Assembly (NCBI GenBank): GCA_963739335.1
Contig: CAVUAC010000100.1
Coordinates: forward strand, 1-64,000
Length of the DNA: 64,000 nucleotides
Source: UBA9647 sp963739335
GTDB lineage: Bacteria; Bacteroidota; Ignavibacteria; UBA10030
Reading direction: 5' to 3'
Shown piece by piece: positions 28,317 through 36,745 of the stretch (position 1 is its first letter; every line of letters begins with the position of its first letter). The position numbers and the translations under genes were made by a program. Under the pieces are notes generated by a model. It was not told the DNA's origin. It worked only from the letters and a program-made list of their open reading frames with translations, and did no database searches.

Positions 28317-29237
28317 TCAGTGAAATGCTTCCGGATTGAACGCCTTCACAACCTTTTGGGCGATCTCGATGCCGACGCGCTCCTGTCCTTCAATCGTCGA
28401 ACCGCCGATGTGCGGCGACACGCTGACGCGTGGATGATTGATGAGTGCCTTCTGCGCATCTGTCGGTGGCTCGTTGACGAACACATCCAGGGCTGCACCA
28501 GCGACTTTGCCGCTCTCGAGTGCATCGAGCAATGCTGCTTCGTCGACCACACCGCCGCGTGCGCAGTTGATGAGGATGACACCCTTCTTCATCATTTCAA
28601 ATTCCTTCCTGCCGATGGCCGGACCACCTTTCTTGTCGGCGGGAATGTGCAGCGTGATGAAGTCTGATTCAGCCAGAAGCGTTTCGCGCGTCGTGATGCG
28701 CACGACGAAATCCATCATGTGGAACGGCGGATCGTACGCGCGAACGTTCATGCCCAGCCCAAGCGCACGGCGGGCTACTTCCTTGCCGATGTTGCCGAAA
28801 CCCAAGACGCCGAGCGTCTTGCCGTAGAGCTCGATCCCCTTCGAGTATTCCTTTTTGGGCCACTTGCCAGCCACCATATCCATCTTGCTCACGTGCAGGA
28901 ATCGGCTCAGGGCAAACATGTGCCCGATGGCAAGTTCCGCGACTGAGATGGCTGACGCGCCCGGGGTGTTGAGGATCAGGAGGTTCTTTGCATTCGCAGC
29001 TGCCACGTCGATGTTGTCCAGACCGACGCCTCCGCGTGCAATGACCTTCAGGTTCTTGCCTGCTTCGATGACCTCTTTGGTGACCTTTGTTGCTGAACGG
29101 ACGATGATGCAGTCGTACTTCCCTATGCTGGCAAGCAGTTCTTCGGGAGTGTACTTGACCTGATCAACATCGTGCCCGGCGTCGAGCAATATCTTTGCTC
29201 CTTCGGGCGAGATACCGTCTGTGATAAGTACTTTCAT
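28317..29237 (-). CDS. serA: D-3-phosphoglycerate dehydrogenase (short form, no ACT domain)
   Basis: 306 residues. NAD-binding GFGNIGKEVARRALGLGM, catalytic Arg in NCARGGVVDEAALLDAL, Glu in VFVNEPPT and His in SPHIGGST. It oxidises 3-phosphoglycerate to 3-phosphohydroxypyruvate, the first step of serine synthesis. The C-terminal regulatory domain of long SerA forms is missing, so serine feedback by an ACT domain is not expected. GGAGG five bases before ATG 29237. It heads a leftward operon with the DUF1015 gene and is divergent from serC. Confidence 0.92.
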   Translation of the reverse strand: MKVLITDGISPEGAKILLDAGHDVDQVKYTPEELLASIGKYDCIIVRSATKVTKEVIEAGKNLKVIARGGVGLDNIDVAAANAKNLLILNTPGASAISVAELAIGHMFALSRFLHVSKMDMVAGKWPKKEYSKGIELYGKTLGVLGFGNIGKEVARRALGLGMNVRAYDPPFHMMDFVVRITTRETLLAESDFITLHIPADKKGGPAIGRKEFEMMKKGVILINCARGGVVDEAALLDALESGKVAGAALDVFVNEPPTDAQKALINHPRVSVSPHIGGSTIEGQERVGIEIAQKVVKAFNPEAFH

Positions 29238-29566
29238 GCTGGCCTCCATGCTCAGAAGAAATTGTCATCGGCGGGGATGCACGTGGCGGTGATGAGGACT
29301 TCCTCCGATGGGAACCTTCGTCCGGCATCGCTCTGCATCCCATCGCTTTCTTGGGGGGAACGTAAGCAAATTTTCTTGAAGTGACAACTACAGAAAGTCC
29401 GACGTCTCAGACGATTTTTCTTCTAGTGGCAGTTTTGGCAAAATCATTAACCCCCGTTCGCTGCGGACGGTAGTGAGTGGGAATCACGGTTCTCTCTTTC
29501 AAAAAAAGTTGTATATTAGCGTCGTGCATTTCACTCTGCCCCACCAATTGACGAAGGAGACTTGCA
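29238..29566. other. Divergent serA/serC promoter region
   Basis: A TATATT box at 29512-29517 lies 50 bases before the serC ATG; the -35 position is weak (GTTCTC). No attenuator or riboswitch-like structure recognised. Confidence 0.4.
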
Positions 29567-30655
29567 ATGGCGAATCGAGCTCATAATTTCAATCCGGGTC
29601 CCGCTGTTCTTCCTGTCAAGGTGCTCGAAGAAACGCGGGATGCCGTAATGAATTTTGCTAATCTTGGTATGTCCATCCTCGAGGTTAGTCACCGTTCCAA
29701 GGATTTTGAAGCGATCATACAGGAAGCGGAGAAGAATGCTCTTGCCATCATGGGTTTGTCGGCTCAGGACTATGCGGTCATTTTCCTCGGCGGCGGTGCA
29801 AGCCTGCAGTTTGCGATGGTGCCGATGAATTTCCTCCACACGAAAGCCGACTACGTTGTCACCGGCGAGTGGGCGACGAAAGCGGCAAAGGAGGCCAAGA
29901 TGCTTGGCTTCGTAAACGAAGCCGCCAGCTCAAAAGACAAGAACTTCAACTATCTTCCGAAGAGCTACAACTTTTCACATGACGCAGACTACGTACACAT
30001 CACAACGAACAATACGATCTACGGCACCGAGTGGAAGTCTATCCCGAATGTCGGTAACGTGCCGTTGATCTCGGACATGTCATCTGATATCTTCGGCATC
30101 AAGCGCGAGTGGAGCCGCTTCAGCCTGATCTATGCGGGAGCGCAGAAGAATCTCGGTCCTGCCGGGGTCACGATGATCGTCATCAAGCGCGCCTATCTTG
30201 AAGCGAAAGCCAAACAGCAGTTGCCGACGATGTTGAAGTACAAAACGCACGTTGAAGGGGTATCGCTGCACAATACGCCTCCCGTGTTCGCCATCTATGT
30301 TCTCGGCAGAACGCTCAAATGGATCATGAGCGAAGGTGGACTTGAAACCATCGAAGCGCGCAACCGGAAGAAGGCTCAGATGGTCTATGATGCCATTGAC
30401 GTGCATCCGGAATTCTACAAAGGGACCGTCACAGACCGAGCTGACCGCTCAATCATGAACCTGACATGGAATTTGCCGACTCCTGAACTGGAGGACAAGT
30501 TTGTCGCTGAGGCGAAGAAGAAGGGGATGGTCGGTTTGAAGGGTCATCGCTCGGTGGGTGGAATCCGATCATCGCAGTACAACGCCTGTCCGGTCGAGTC
30601 TGTGGAAACGCTCGTGAAGTTCTTGGAGGAATTCTACACAGCGAACAAGCAGTAG
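29567..30655 (+). CDS. serC: Phosphoserine aminotransferase
   Basis: 362 residues, class V fold type I PLP enzyme. The N-terminal HNFNPGPAVLP is diagnostic, VSHRSKDFE follows, and the PLP lysine lies in AGAQKNLGPAGV. The C-terminus has GHRSVGGIRSSQYNAC. It converts 3-phosphohydroxypyruvate and glutamate to phosphoserine and 2-oxoglutarate. Start supported by GAAGGAGA upstream. It is divergent from serA, so the two steps share a control region. A double terminator follows. Confidence 0.95.
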   Translation: MANRAHNFNPGPAVLPVKVLEETRDAVMNFANLGMSILEVSHRSKDFEAIIQEAEKNALAIMGLSAQDYAVIFLGGGASLQFAMVPMNFLHTKADYVVTGEWATKAAKEAKMLGFVNEAASSKDKNFNYLPKSYNFSHDADYVHITTNNTIYGTEWKSIPNVGNVPLISDMSSDIFGIKREWSRFSLIYAGAQKNLGPAGVTMIVIKRAYLEAKAKQQLPTMLKYKTHVEGVSLHNTPPVFAIYVLGRTLKWIMSEGGLETIEARNRKKAQMVYDAIDVHPEFYKGTVTDRADRSIMNLTWNLPTPELEDKFVAEAKKKGMVGLKGHRSVGGIRSSQYNACPVESVETLVKFLEEFYTANKQ

Positions 30656-30663
30656 CTCGGTTA

Positions 30664-30712
30664 AAGGTCACCTTCAACAGGGTTCAGTCTAAGACGAAGG
30701 TGGCCTTCTTCA
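30664..30712 (+). terminator. Terminator hairpin after serC
   Basis: AAGGTCACCTTC (from 30664) pairs with GAAGGTGGCCTT (30696-30707) with one wobble, followed by CTTC. Confidence 0.55.
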
Positions 30713-30720
30713 TGGAACGC

Positions 30721-30765
30721 AAAACCCCTTCTTGCGCCGAGTACCTTGAAGGGGTTTTCTATTTT
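30721..30765. terminator. Terminator between serC and the 64-residue gene
   Basis: Perfect AAAACCCCTT (30721-30730) / AAGGGGTTTT (30749-30758) stem, then CTATTTTT. It can serve both converging transcripts. Confidence 0.7.
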
Positions 30766-30787
30766 TGCTGCAAAGAACCGCCACGTG

Positions 30788-30982
30788 CTAGTGGCCGTGA
30801 TCGGAGCCATCCATAGATTCGGCCCCCGGGAGCTTTCTCGCAAGCTTGTGAGGAGAGTGAATGAGGATGGGAAGGCACTGCGGACACATCCACGTGTTGC
30901 TGCCAATGAATTGGAGAGTGAGGAGCGGAACCGTCTGCTCCGTTCGTCCGTAATTGAGACATGGTCGAGGTTCCTGTGGCAT
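30788..30982 (-). CDS. Small protein with a CPQC motif
   Basis: 64 residues. Core: PLLTLQFIGSNTWMCPQCLP followed by ILIHSPHKLARKLPGAE. The CxxC pair with nearby His could bind a metal or be redox-active; only one knuckle is visible, so a dimer or a mixed Cys/His site would be needed. GAGGGG eight bases before the ATG and a terminator 23 bases after the stop support a real gene. Overlapping frames on either strand lack such signals. I do not know its function. Confidence 0.6.
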   Translation of the reverse strand: MPQEPRPCLNYGRTEQTVPLLTLQFIGSNTWMCPQCLPILIHSPHKLARKLPGAESMDGSDHGH

Positions 30983-31048
30983 AGGTAAGTCCCCTCGGAT
31001 CTTTCTTCACGCTTTGTGAAACCACTTTTTGAAGAGAGCAATTCTCTG

Positions 31049-32862
31049 CTATGCTTCAACCGGAGACGGCACATTGATTTCCAAGAGCTCATGCTCAAGC
31101 TCCATGAGCTGTGCCCGCATCTTTTCCCTGTAGCACTCTGTTTCTTCCACCAGTTTCGGGATAAGGGATTTATAGTATTCAATCCCTTGCTGCAGGTTCG
31201 CAATGTAAGTCCCAAAGCGGGCTTGCTCTCTCAGCGTAATAGTGTCGAGCCGCTTCTGGATCTCCTGCTTCAGGTGATCGATATTCAAACGTAGTTCGTT
31301 GATGAACATGTTCGGCCGATCTCCGACTGTAAGGAGTTGAAGGCGGCCATAGATATGTCCAACCATCTCTTCGAGGGAAGCGATCTTGGAAAAGTATGCG
31401 AGGTTCGGACCCGGGCATACTGCGACAGCATGAGTGGAAGACCCGTTCATGCCGCTGTTGATCGCAGCGGAAGCGGCAAGATCCTCGCAAAGACAGGATT
31501 TCTCGTAGACCCTGTCGAGCTTTCGCCTCAGTTCTTCCTCGGGCAAGTTCAGACTCCGCAACTGCCTGATCTTCAACCGCTGATATTGCGATGATGCTGT
31601 GCAGATGGGCTCTTTCGTGAATTCCGTATTGTTCGACAGAAACTTCTTCGTGCAAGGGCTGCCCGGTTTCCCAATGTTCACGCGCCTTCGGATCTGCTGT
31701 TCGCTCGTTGTATCACGGAGATTGTTGAAAGGTATTCCCAAGGGCGACGCGTCGCTGATGTAGAAGTCTTCCTCGTGCGCTGCGGAGAGCTGCCGCCTTG
31801 TCGCATCGTCGACGTTGGTTGCTTCCGGCACGAGAAGGAACGGAGATCCCCAACCCGTTCCGTCGACGTGATAGAATTCGCGTAGAAACGCGTCCTCGCT
31901 GGCCGTGCCAATGCCGCCCTGGACGGTTATTCGGATGCTTAGCGGGGCGCCTGGTGCCACAACGCCCCTCTCGTGCAACGCGGCGCAATACAGCTGATGC
32001 AATTCGTCGATGAGTGCTCCTTTGCTCGATTTGAAACTCTCCAGGATCGGGCCGAGCAGATTACCATCGGACGCGAAGAGATGGCCCCCGCAGTTTAATC
32101 CGGACTCGATCCTGTACTCTGATACCCAGATCCCCTTTTTCGCCAGGATTTTTCCCTGGATGTACGCTGACCGGTAGTCGCTGACTTTGAGTGTGACCTT
32201 CTTCCGCAGCTTTCCGTTACCATCAGGAAGGAACTCGGGAAACGCGGCCATGTAGCTGAAAAGGCGGGCATTCAAACCTGCAGACAGAACCACCGATGAG
32301 TTCAGGTCGCTTTTTGCGAATCCCCGAAGTGACGACAGCGCGTCGGAGAACTCAGGTGCGGGCTGTTGTCCTTTCTTGCCGGGTGGGAGACGATCCAGCT
32401 TGGTCATGATATTCACATCGATATTGCCGGCCACTATATTCTTTCGCAATTCCTCCTGAAGGCTTTGCCGCGTGGAAGGGTCATTCGCCTGCTTCATGCG
32501 GTGATACAGCGCCTTCAGCGGTGAGTGGTCGGCCAGCATCTCGAAGTACCTGACGATTTCGCTCCCCTTCTCAAAGGCAGAGGCTTTGAGGGAGGCTATC
32601 TGCTCTTGGACGATCTGTTGCACGAGATTGAGGTAGGCCGTGATCCTCCGTGCGCGATAGTCGTGCTCTTTAGACGTGATAGGGGCATAGGGGACTCCGC
32701 GAAGCAATGAGGTACCTGCTTCCGCATCTGCTCAATCAATACGTCATCGACGATGGAGATCACAGACGAGATGCCGAATCGCGCAACTCTGATCGGCGTG
32801 TCTATGGAGAATGCCAGTCCCAAAACGGGGATGTGAAAGGTGTGGATTCTTCTATCTTCCAT
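31049..32862 (-). pseudogene. Large conserved protein of unknown function, frameshifted
   Basis: Two leftward frames join into about 604 residues if one missing base is restored at 32708-32716: the N-terminus FHIPVLGLAFSIDTPIRVARFG, ending LIEQMRK, continues as LLRGVPYAPITSKEHDYRARRITAYL. Notable blocks are IDVNIMTKLDR, GLNCGGHLFASDGNLLGPIL, ITVQGGIGTASEDAFL, DGTGWGSPFLLVPEATNVDD, and clustered cysteines (GSPCTKKF, PICTASSQYQ, KSCLCEDL, VCPGPN). The GGIGT and ASDG turns hint at a TIM-barrel FMN-type enzyme, and the cysteines could hold a cluster, but I cannot name the family. The C-terminus is a long helix. Start at 32862 has GGAAGAG upstream. Confidence 0.6.
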
Positions 32863-33436
32863 GCAAAACTCTTCCCTGTAACAATGATTGGCTCGACGGT
32901 GGTCGCGGCCGTTTCGACCTGACGCATTTCAAATCGGAACTGCGATCATGAGATCAGCAAAGCGGAGACGCTGTTCCAGAAAACGGCGGAGACAACAGTG
33001 ATGAAGACAAAGAACAACTCTGGCGAGGTAGGCAAGCACAACAACATCCAGAGGATACAACGTTGGAGCTGGGCGTTTCGCGCGTCCGGCTCGGCTACGA
33101 GCTCCGCAATAGACACGGAGACTCTATCCATGTAAGATACGAAATACCTATAGTCTTCGCAAATAATCCGAAGGGAGGGTAGTGTCCGTTTTTGAATCTA
33201 GCTCAACCACACCACCGCCGTTTTTATTGGCAAATCCTCAAAGTTGAAAGTTACTATTGCATACGGCTCGTGTTCGCGCGTGAACATTTTCATGTCATTC
33301 TCGTAGCGGGGCAGGTGAGACCGAGCCAAAAAGCAAGGCAACTGCGCAATGCTTTGGGTACCCTTGCAGACCACTCCCGGCAAAGCCGACCACCTGCCCG
33401 ACTATTATTAAAAATGCGCTATCACGAAGAATTAAC
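32863..33436. other. Gene-poor boundary of the accessory block
   Basis: No confident gene. A leftward frame of 61 codons at 32946-33131 has a hydrophobic C-terminal half but no ribosome-binding site. A leftward 31-codon frame at 33198-33293 begins MKMFTREHEPYAIV and could be a gene remnant. The neighbouring sequence becomes AT-richer from here on. Confidence 0.35.
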
Positions 33437-33465
33437 TTGACATTGATGGAAATGAGTAGTATATA
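33437..33465 (+). promoter_or_regulatory. Strong sigma-70-like promoter with palindromic operator
   Basis: TTGACA (33437-33442), 17-nt spacer, TATATA (33460-33465). The perfect palindrome TAGTATATACTA overlaps the -10 box and may be an operator, possibly for the product of the gene it drives. Confidence 0.75.
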
Positions 33466-33494
33466 CTAGTAGTATCAACAAGGAGTATATGCCT

Positions 33495-33923
33495 ATGACA
33501 CCCTCAATCAACCTTGAAAAAGAGTACCGTAGACTTTCTGCCAAGCTCATAGAGCTTGACAAGAAAGAGCAAAAAATCATCAAGGAAAAGCACGCAATAC
33601 TCGCGAAGATGAACACGTTCAGGGAGGTCGCTAAGTTGACGCGTACCGAGCTACCGTTAGGGATTCCGGCAACACCAACTGAATTAGAACTATTCTTCTC
33701 CCTTAACGAGAACACCCGCTTAGGCGATGCAATCGAAACCCTTCTTGTTTTCAAGGGACCCTTGTCCCGAAAGGAAATCATTGCAATCCTGCGAGAATAC
33801 CGTGTGCCCATTTCTACAAAAGCCCCAGAACAGGTTCTAGCCAACGCAATTATGCGCGACAAAGAGAATCGCTTTATGGTCTTGGATGATAGGCGAATTG
33901 CTCTGCGGGCAGGAAAGAAATAA
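33495..33923 (+). CDS. Coiled-coil plus winged-helix (HARE-HTH-like) protein
   Basis: 142 residues. Residues 5-45 form a charged coiled coil (EYRRLSAKLIELDKKEQKII). Residues of about 75-140 fit a winged-helix layout: LGDAIETLLVFKGPLSRKEI, IAILREYRVPIS, then LANAIMRDKENRFMVLDDRR, resembling HARE-HTH domains, which bind DNA in chromatin and restriction-related proteins. This assignment is by pattern only. AAGGAG lies nine bases before ATG 33495; an ATG at 33489 is too close to it. The promoter is strong and carries a palindrome. The gene sits at the left edge of the AT-rich block next to the transposase. Confidence 0.6.
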   Translation: MTPSINLEKEYRRLSAKLIELDKKEQKIIKEKHAILAKMNTFREVAKLTRTELPLGIPATPTELELFFSLNENTRLGDAIETLLVFKGPLSRKEIIAILREYRVPISTKAPEQVLANAIMRDKENRFMVLDDRRIALRAGKK

Positions 33924-33935
33924 GGAGAGAAAAAC

Positions 33936-34055
33936 CTTGAGGCAGGCGGGAATGGTTGAGCGAAATCTAAGCTACCAGTGCGCAACACTGGAAATGCAGA
34001 GAGATAAGACTGCGAGGTCGAGGACTCTGCACTTAGTACCGTCTGCCCCTTTTGA
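33936..34055 (+). ncRNA. Candidate structured RNA
   Basis: Nested stems: outer GGCAGGCGG (33941-33949) / CCGTCTGCC (34039-34047) with one wobble; inner CCAGTG (33975-33980) / CACTGG (33986-33991) and TGCAGAG (33995-34001) / CTCTGCA (34025-34031). A short T-rich tail (CCCCTTTTGATTCTT) follows the outer stem. It lies between the winged-helix gene and the transposase, downstream of the strong promoter. The class is not recognised. Confidence 0.4.
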
Positions 34056-34187
34056 TTCTTAATAAATAACGAGCCTGCGAGCGTATCAGCACCCGCAAGC
34101 TCTGAGTAATCATCGCCCCGCTTGAACGAGACGACAATCGCAAATCGAATATCGTTCATTGCGGGCACAAAGTCAAGGAGTCCTGCA

Positions 34188-35030
34188 ATGAACACATTAA
34201 GCCTATCTAAAAAGCTTCTCATCTTATCTTCCCTCGTTGAGGGCAATTCCATCCGCAGTATTGAACGTCTTTCGGGTGTCCACCGCGATACGATCATGCG
34301 CCTGCTTCTCTTTGCTGGAACTAAAGCCCAAGAAATACTCGACCGTGAACTTGTCGGTATCAAGTCCCGATTCATTCAGGTTGACGAAATATGGACTTTC
34401 GTAGCCAAGAAACAAGGCAATCTCTCCTATGGCGAAAGAGAAAACTTTGACATTGGCGATCAATACGTTTTCGTTGCTATTGATTCTGAAACCAAACTCA
34501 TACCAGCATACACCGTTGGAAAGCGTTCATCTACCCTTGCAATTGCCCTAATGAGAGAACTTCAGTACCGCATTTCTACTCGATTCCAGCTTTCAACGGA
34601 TTCGTTCAAACCCTACCTTGACGTTGTGGACGATGTCTTTGGCATTGACATTGACTATGGCCAAGTTCACAAGCACTATACCGAGGATATGAAAGGCGAA
34701 AAGCGTTACAGCCCTCCGTGTATAGTTACAGTGGAGAAAAAACCCCTCATCGGATACCCTGATTTTAGGCGCATTTCCACAAGTCACGTTGAGCGTCAAA
34801 ATTTGACAATGAGAATGCAAATGCGCAGGTTTACAAGGCTAACCAACGCTTTCTCCAAGAAACTGGAGAATCTTAAAGCTGCATTGGCCTTGCATTTCTT
34901 TCACTACAACTTTATGCGCATACACAAGACCTTGCGAGTCACCCCCGCAATGCAAGCCGGCATTTCAAGGAACATTTGGACTTGGGAACAACTTCTAGGC
35001 ATCGAAATCCAAGAACGAAAAGCAGCCTAA
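34188..35030 (+). CDS. IS1-type DDE transposase
   Basis: 280 residues. An N-terminal helix-turn-helix (SIRSIERLSGVHRDTIMRLL) precedes the catalytic domain: QVDEIWTFVAKKQGNL (first Asp), LSTDSFKPYL (second Asp), and the C-terminal SHVERQNLTMRMQMRRFTRL with the Glu, then FHYNFMRIHKTLRVTPAM. This single-frame family is annotated as IS1-like. AAGGAG eight bases ahead of ATG 34188 supports the start; the longer frame from 34122 lacks conserved residues. I found no terminal inverted repeats or target duplication around it, so it may be an isolated or domesticated copy. Confidence 0.85.
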   Translation: MNTLSLSKKLLILSSLVEGNSIRSIERLSGVHRDTIMRLLLFAGTKAQEILDRELVGIKSRFIQVDEIWTFVAKKQGNLSYGERENFDIGDQYVFVAIDSETKLIPAYTVGKRSSTLAIALMRELQYRISTRFQLSTDSFKPYLDVVDDVFGIDIDYGQVHKHYTEDMKGEKRYSPPCIVTVEKKPLIGYPDFRRISTSHVERQNLTMRMQMRRFTRLTNAFSKKLENLKAALALHFFHYNFMRIHKTLRVTPAMQAGISRNIWTWEQLLGIEIQERKAA

Positions 35031-35081
35031 ACCGATATTTGGAAGTACCTGTTTTAACGCGTACATTTAGATTGACGAATT

Positions 35082-35183
35082 TGGTGGCGACCCTTGGTAC
35101 GCCACCACAGAAACCCGCCGAAGAACAATCACTGATGAAAGTCAGTGAATTCGGACGCGGTATGCGATGCCGAACACATCGCA
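35082..35183. repeat. Cluster of three hairpins after the transposase
   Basis: TGGTGGCG (35082-35089) / CGCCACCA (35100-35107); CACTGA (35130-35135) / TCAGTG (35142-35147); TGCGATG (35163-35169) / CATCGCA (35177-35183). Apart from this the stretch 35031-35386 shows no gene. It could be an element end or a structured RNA. Confidence 0.5.
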
Positions 35184-35386
35184 CTGTCGGTTTGTTCGAC
35201 CGGCTGAATGGCAGATACTTGTGGAACACCTCACTCCTACAATGGAGTCGAGTCCACAACGACTCTGTCGAACTTGGGAGGGTTGTGATATCCAACAATC
35301 CCAAACTGGTACCCAGGACGCCAGGATAAACAAGCCATTCCGCTAACGGTTTGGACCGGTCCAAGCTTTTTCCGCGGAGCAATCCA

Positions 35387-35482
35387 ATGAAAAAGTTTGT
35401 GATTACAACTGTAGAGGTCAAGGTCAACGTCGCTTTCATTATTTATGCATTGGCGTTTCTCCTGGCCATCCTACTACGTTAG
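35387..35482 (+). CDS. 31-residue single-span membrane peptide
   Basis: ATG 35387 to TAG 35482 encodes 31 residues: a short charged N-terminus (MKKFVITTVEVKVNV) and one hydrophobic helix (AFIIYALAFLLAILLR). GGAG lies seven bases before the ATG, and a textbook terminator starts six bases after the stop, so this looks like a small single-gene unit. Possible roles include a toxin-like peptide, a holin-like peptide or a regulator of a membrane complex; nothing in the sequence decides. It is too short for ordinary gene finders. Confidence 0.55.
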   Translation: MKKFVITTVEVKVNVAFIIYALAFLLAILLR

Positions 35483-35487
35483 ATATG

Positions 35488-35510
35488 GGGCGGCGCGAGC
35501 CGCCCTTTTT
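35488..35510 (+). terminator. Rho-independent terminator
   Basis: GGGCGGC (35488-35494) / GCCGCCC (35499-35505), loop GCGA, then TTTTT. Confidence 0.9.
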
Positions 35511-35600
35511 GTTTCCACGAATCCGCTATTTCAAAGAACGAAAAAGTAACTTAGGACACTACCGAAGGGAGCAAAGCACATTTTCATCGACTACACAAGA

Positions 35601-35840
35601 TTGCCGTTCTATTTGAACCTTCTGCCAGCAGACTTTGTAGGTCTTCGAAAACACGGACTGATTCATCCTGAGGCACCGGTCAAAGTCCCGAGGATCAGAG
35701 TGAATTACCCATTGCTTGCTCAAGAATACCAACAGAAACTTGAGAGCAAGGAGTTCGTGACAAGAGCTGAGTTAGCAAGGTCACTAGGCGTCAGCCGCGC
35801 CTGGATCAGCAAGGTGATGCGGTGTTTGCCGAAGTCCTAG
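35601..35840 (+). CDS. Helix-turn-helix protein, possibly a fragment
   Basis: Up to 79 residues from a TTG. The C-terminal half is a clear helix-turn-helix, KEFVTRAELARSLGVSRAWISKVMR, preceded by NYPLLAQEYQQKLESK. The same kind of segment is found at the end of phage-type or recombinase-associated proteins. The first 25 residues look less protein-like and there is no ATG or good ribosome-binding site, so this may be the 3' remnant of a larger mobile gene near the transposase. Confidence 0.45.
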   Translation: MPFYLNLLPADFVGLRKHGLIHPEAPVKVPRIRVNYPLLAQEYQQKLESKEFVTRAELARSLGVSRAWISKVMRCLPKS

Positions 35841-36099
35841 GGAGGGAATGCGATGGCATCTTGGAGAAGGGAAAAGCTCTAAGGAGTTCTGGCAACAACA
35901 CGGAGAATCCTCAAAGCGCGAGGATTTCCTAGTTGAGACATTGGCCTCAACTATCTGAGGTAATGGCAACAGAATTGGTGAGAGCAAGTTACCAAAGTCT
36001 CCCGAATGGGGGCATGTTTCTGGTGATCCACGTCACACGAGGTTTGACATTGAAACAAACTTTCTGGAGCATTAGACCAGAAAACGATTTGGGTCGAAC

Positions 36100-36681
36100 A
36101 TGCCACAGGTTTCCAAAGATGATGCGGTTAGAGATGCAATCCTCCAGGCGGCAGAGCGCGTCTTCCAGAAGTGGGGACTGAACAAGACGACCATGGAGGA
36201 CATCGCGCATGAAGCGGGCAAAGGTAAAAGCACCCTTTACTACTATTTCACAAGCAAAGAGGAGATCTTCGATGCCGTCGTCATGATCTTCTTGGGAAGG
36301 GTCATCACGAATGCGATGGCTGCCACGCAGCCTTGCGGATCAGCCAAAGAGAAGATCAAAAAGTACATTGCTACACTTTTGATCGATCTGAAAAGCTACT
36401 CCAGTGTGTATTCCATCGTGCGCAACGAGATAAAGCGAAACCATAGCTTCATCGAGAGAATTCGGGATCAGTTCGACCCCAGAGAAGAAGAGTTCATTCG
36501 CGGCATCTTGCAGAATGGCCTTCGCTCAGGCGAGCTCACCTTCTTTGACGAGAACGGGCTGAGCGCTGCCGTGAAGGCCATAATCGGCATTACCCATGCT
36601 TTGGAAATCTATCTCCTGGTTGAAAACGATGATCTTGCACAAATCGACATCGCTGCGAAGCTGATTACCGAGGGGCTCTAG
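36100..36681 (+). CDS. TetR-family transcriptional regulator
   Basis: 193 residues. The N-terminal DNA-binding domain is standard (AILQAAERVFQKWGLNKTTMEDIAHEAGKGKSTLYYYFTSKEEIFDAV). The rest is a helical ligand-binding and dimerisation domain. It lies directly upstream of an MFP/RND/TolC efflux set and most likely represses it, responding to an efflux substrate. The 64-base gap to the next gene contains AGTCTAATATTCTAAAGGACT-like dyad sequence just before the MFP start, a possible operator. Base composition is AT-richer than the core genes. Confidence 0.88.
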   Translation: MPQVSKDDAVRDAILQAAERVFQKWGLNKTTMEDIAHEAGKGKSTLYYYFTSKEEIFDAVVMIFLGRVITNAMAATQPCGSAKEKIKKYIATLLIDLKSYSSVYSIVRNEIKRNHSFIERIRDQFDPREEEFIRGILQNGLRSGELTFFDENGLSAAVKAIIGITHALEIYLLVENDDLAQIDIAAKLITEGL

Positions 36682-36745
36682 CCTTTTTTTTGCCCACGTT
36701 TCGACCAAAATACGCAAGCAGTCTAATATTCTAAAGGACTAGATC

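Noticed and set aside
32946..33131. 61-codon leftward frame with hydrophobic half
   Set aside because: No ribosome-binding site and no protein-like N-terminus; kept only as a note.
33198..33293. 31-codon leftward frame beginning MKMFTREHEP
   Set aside because: Protein-like but too short and without a clear ribosome-binding site or terminator.
34188..35030. Complete IS element with ends
   Set aside because: No terminal inverted repeats or target duplication found around the transposase, so only the gene is annotated.
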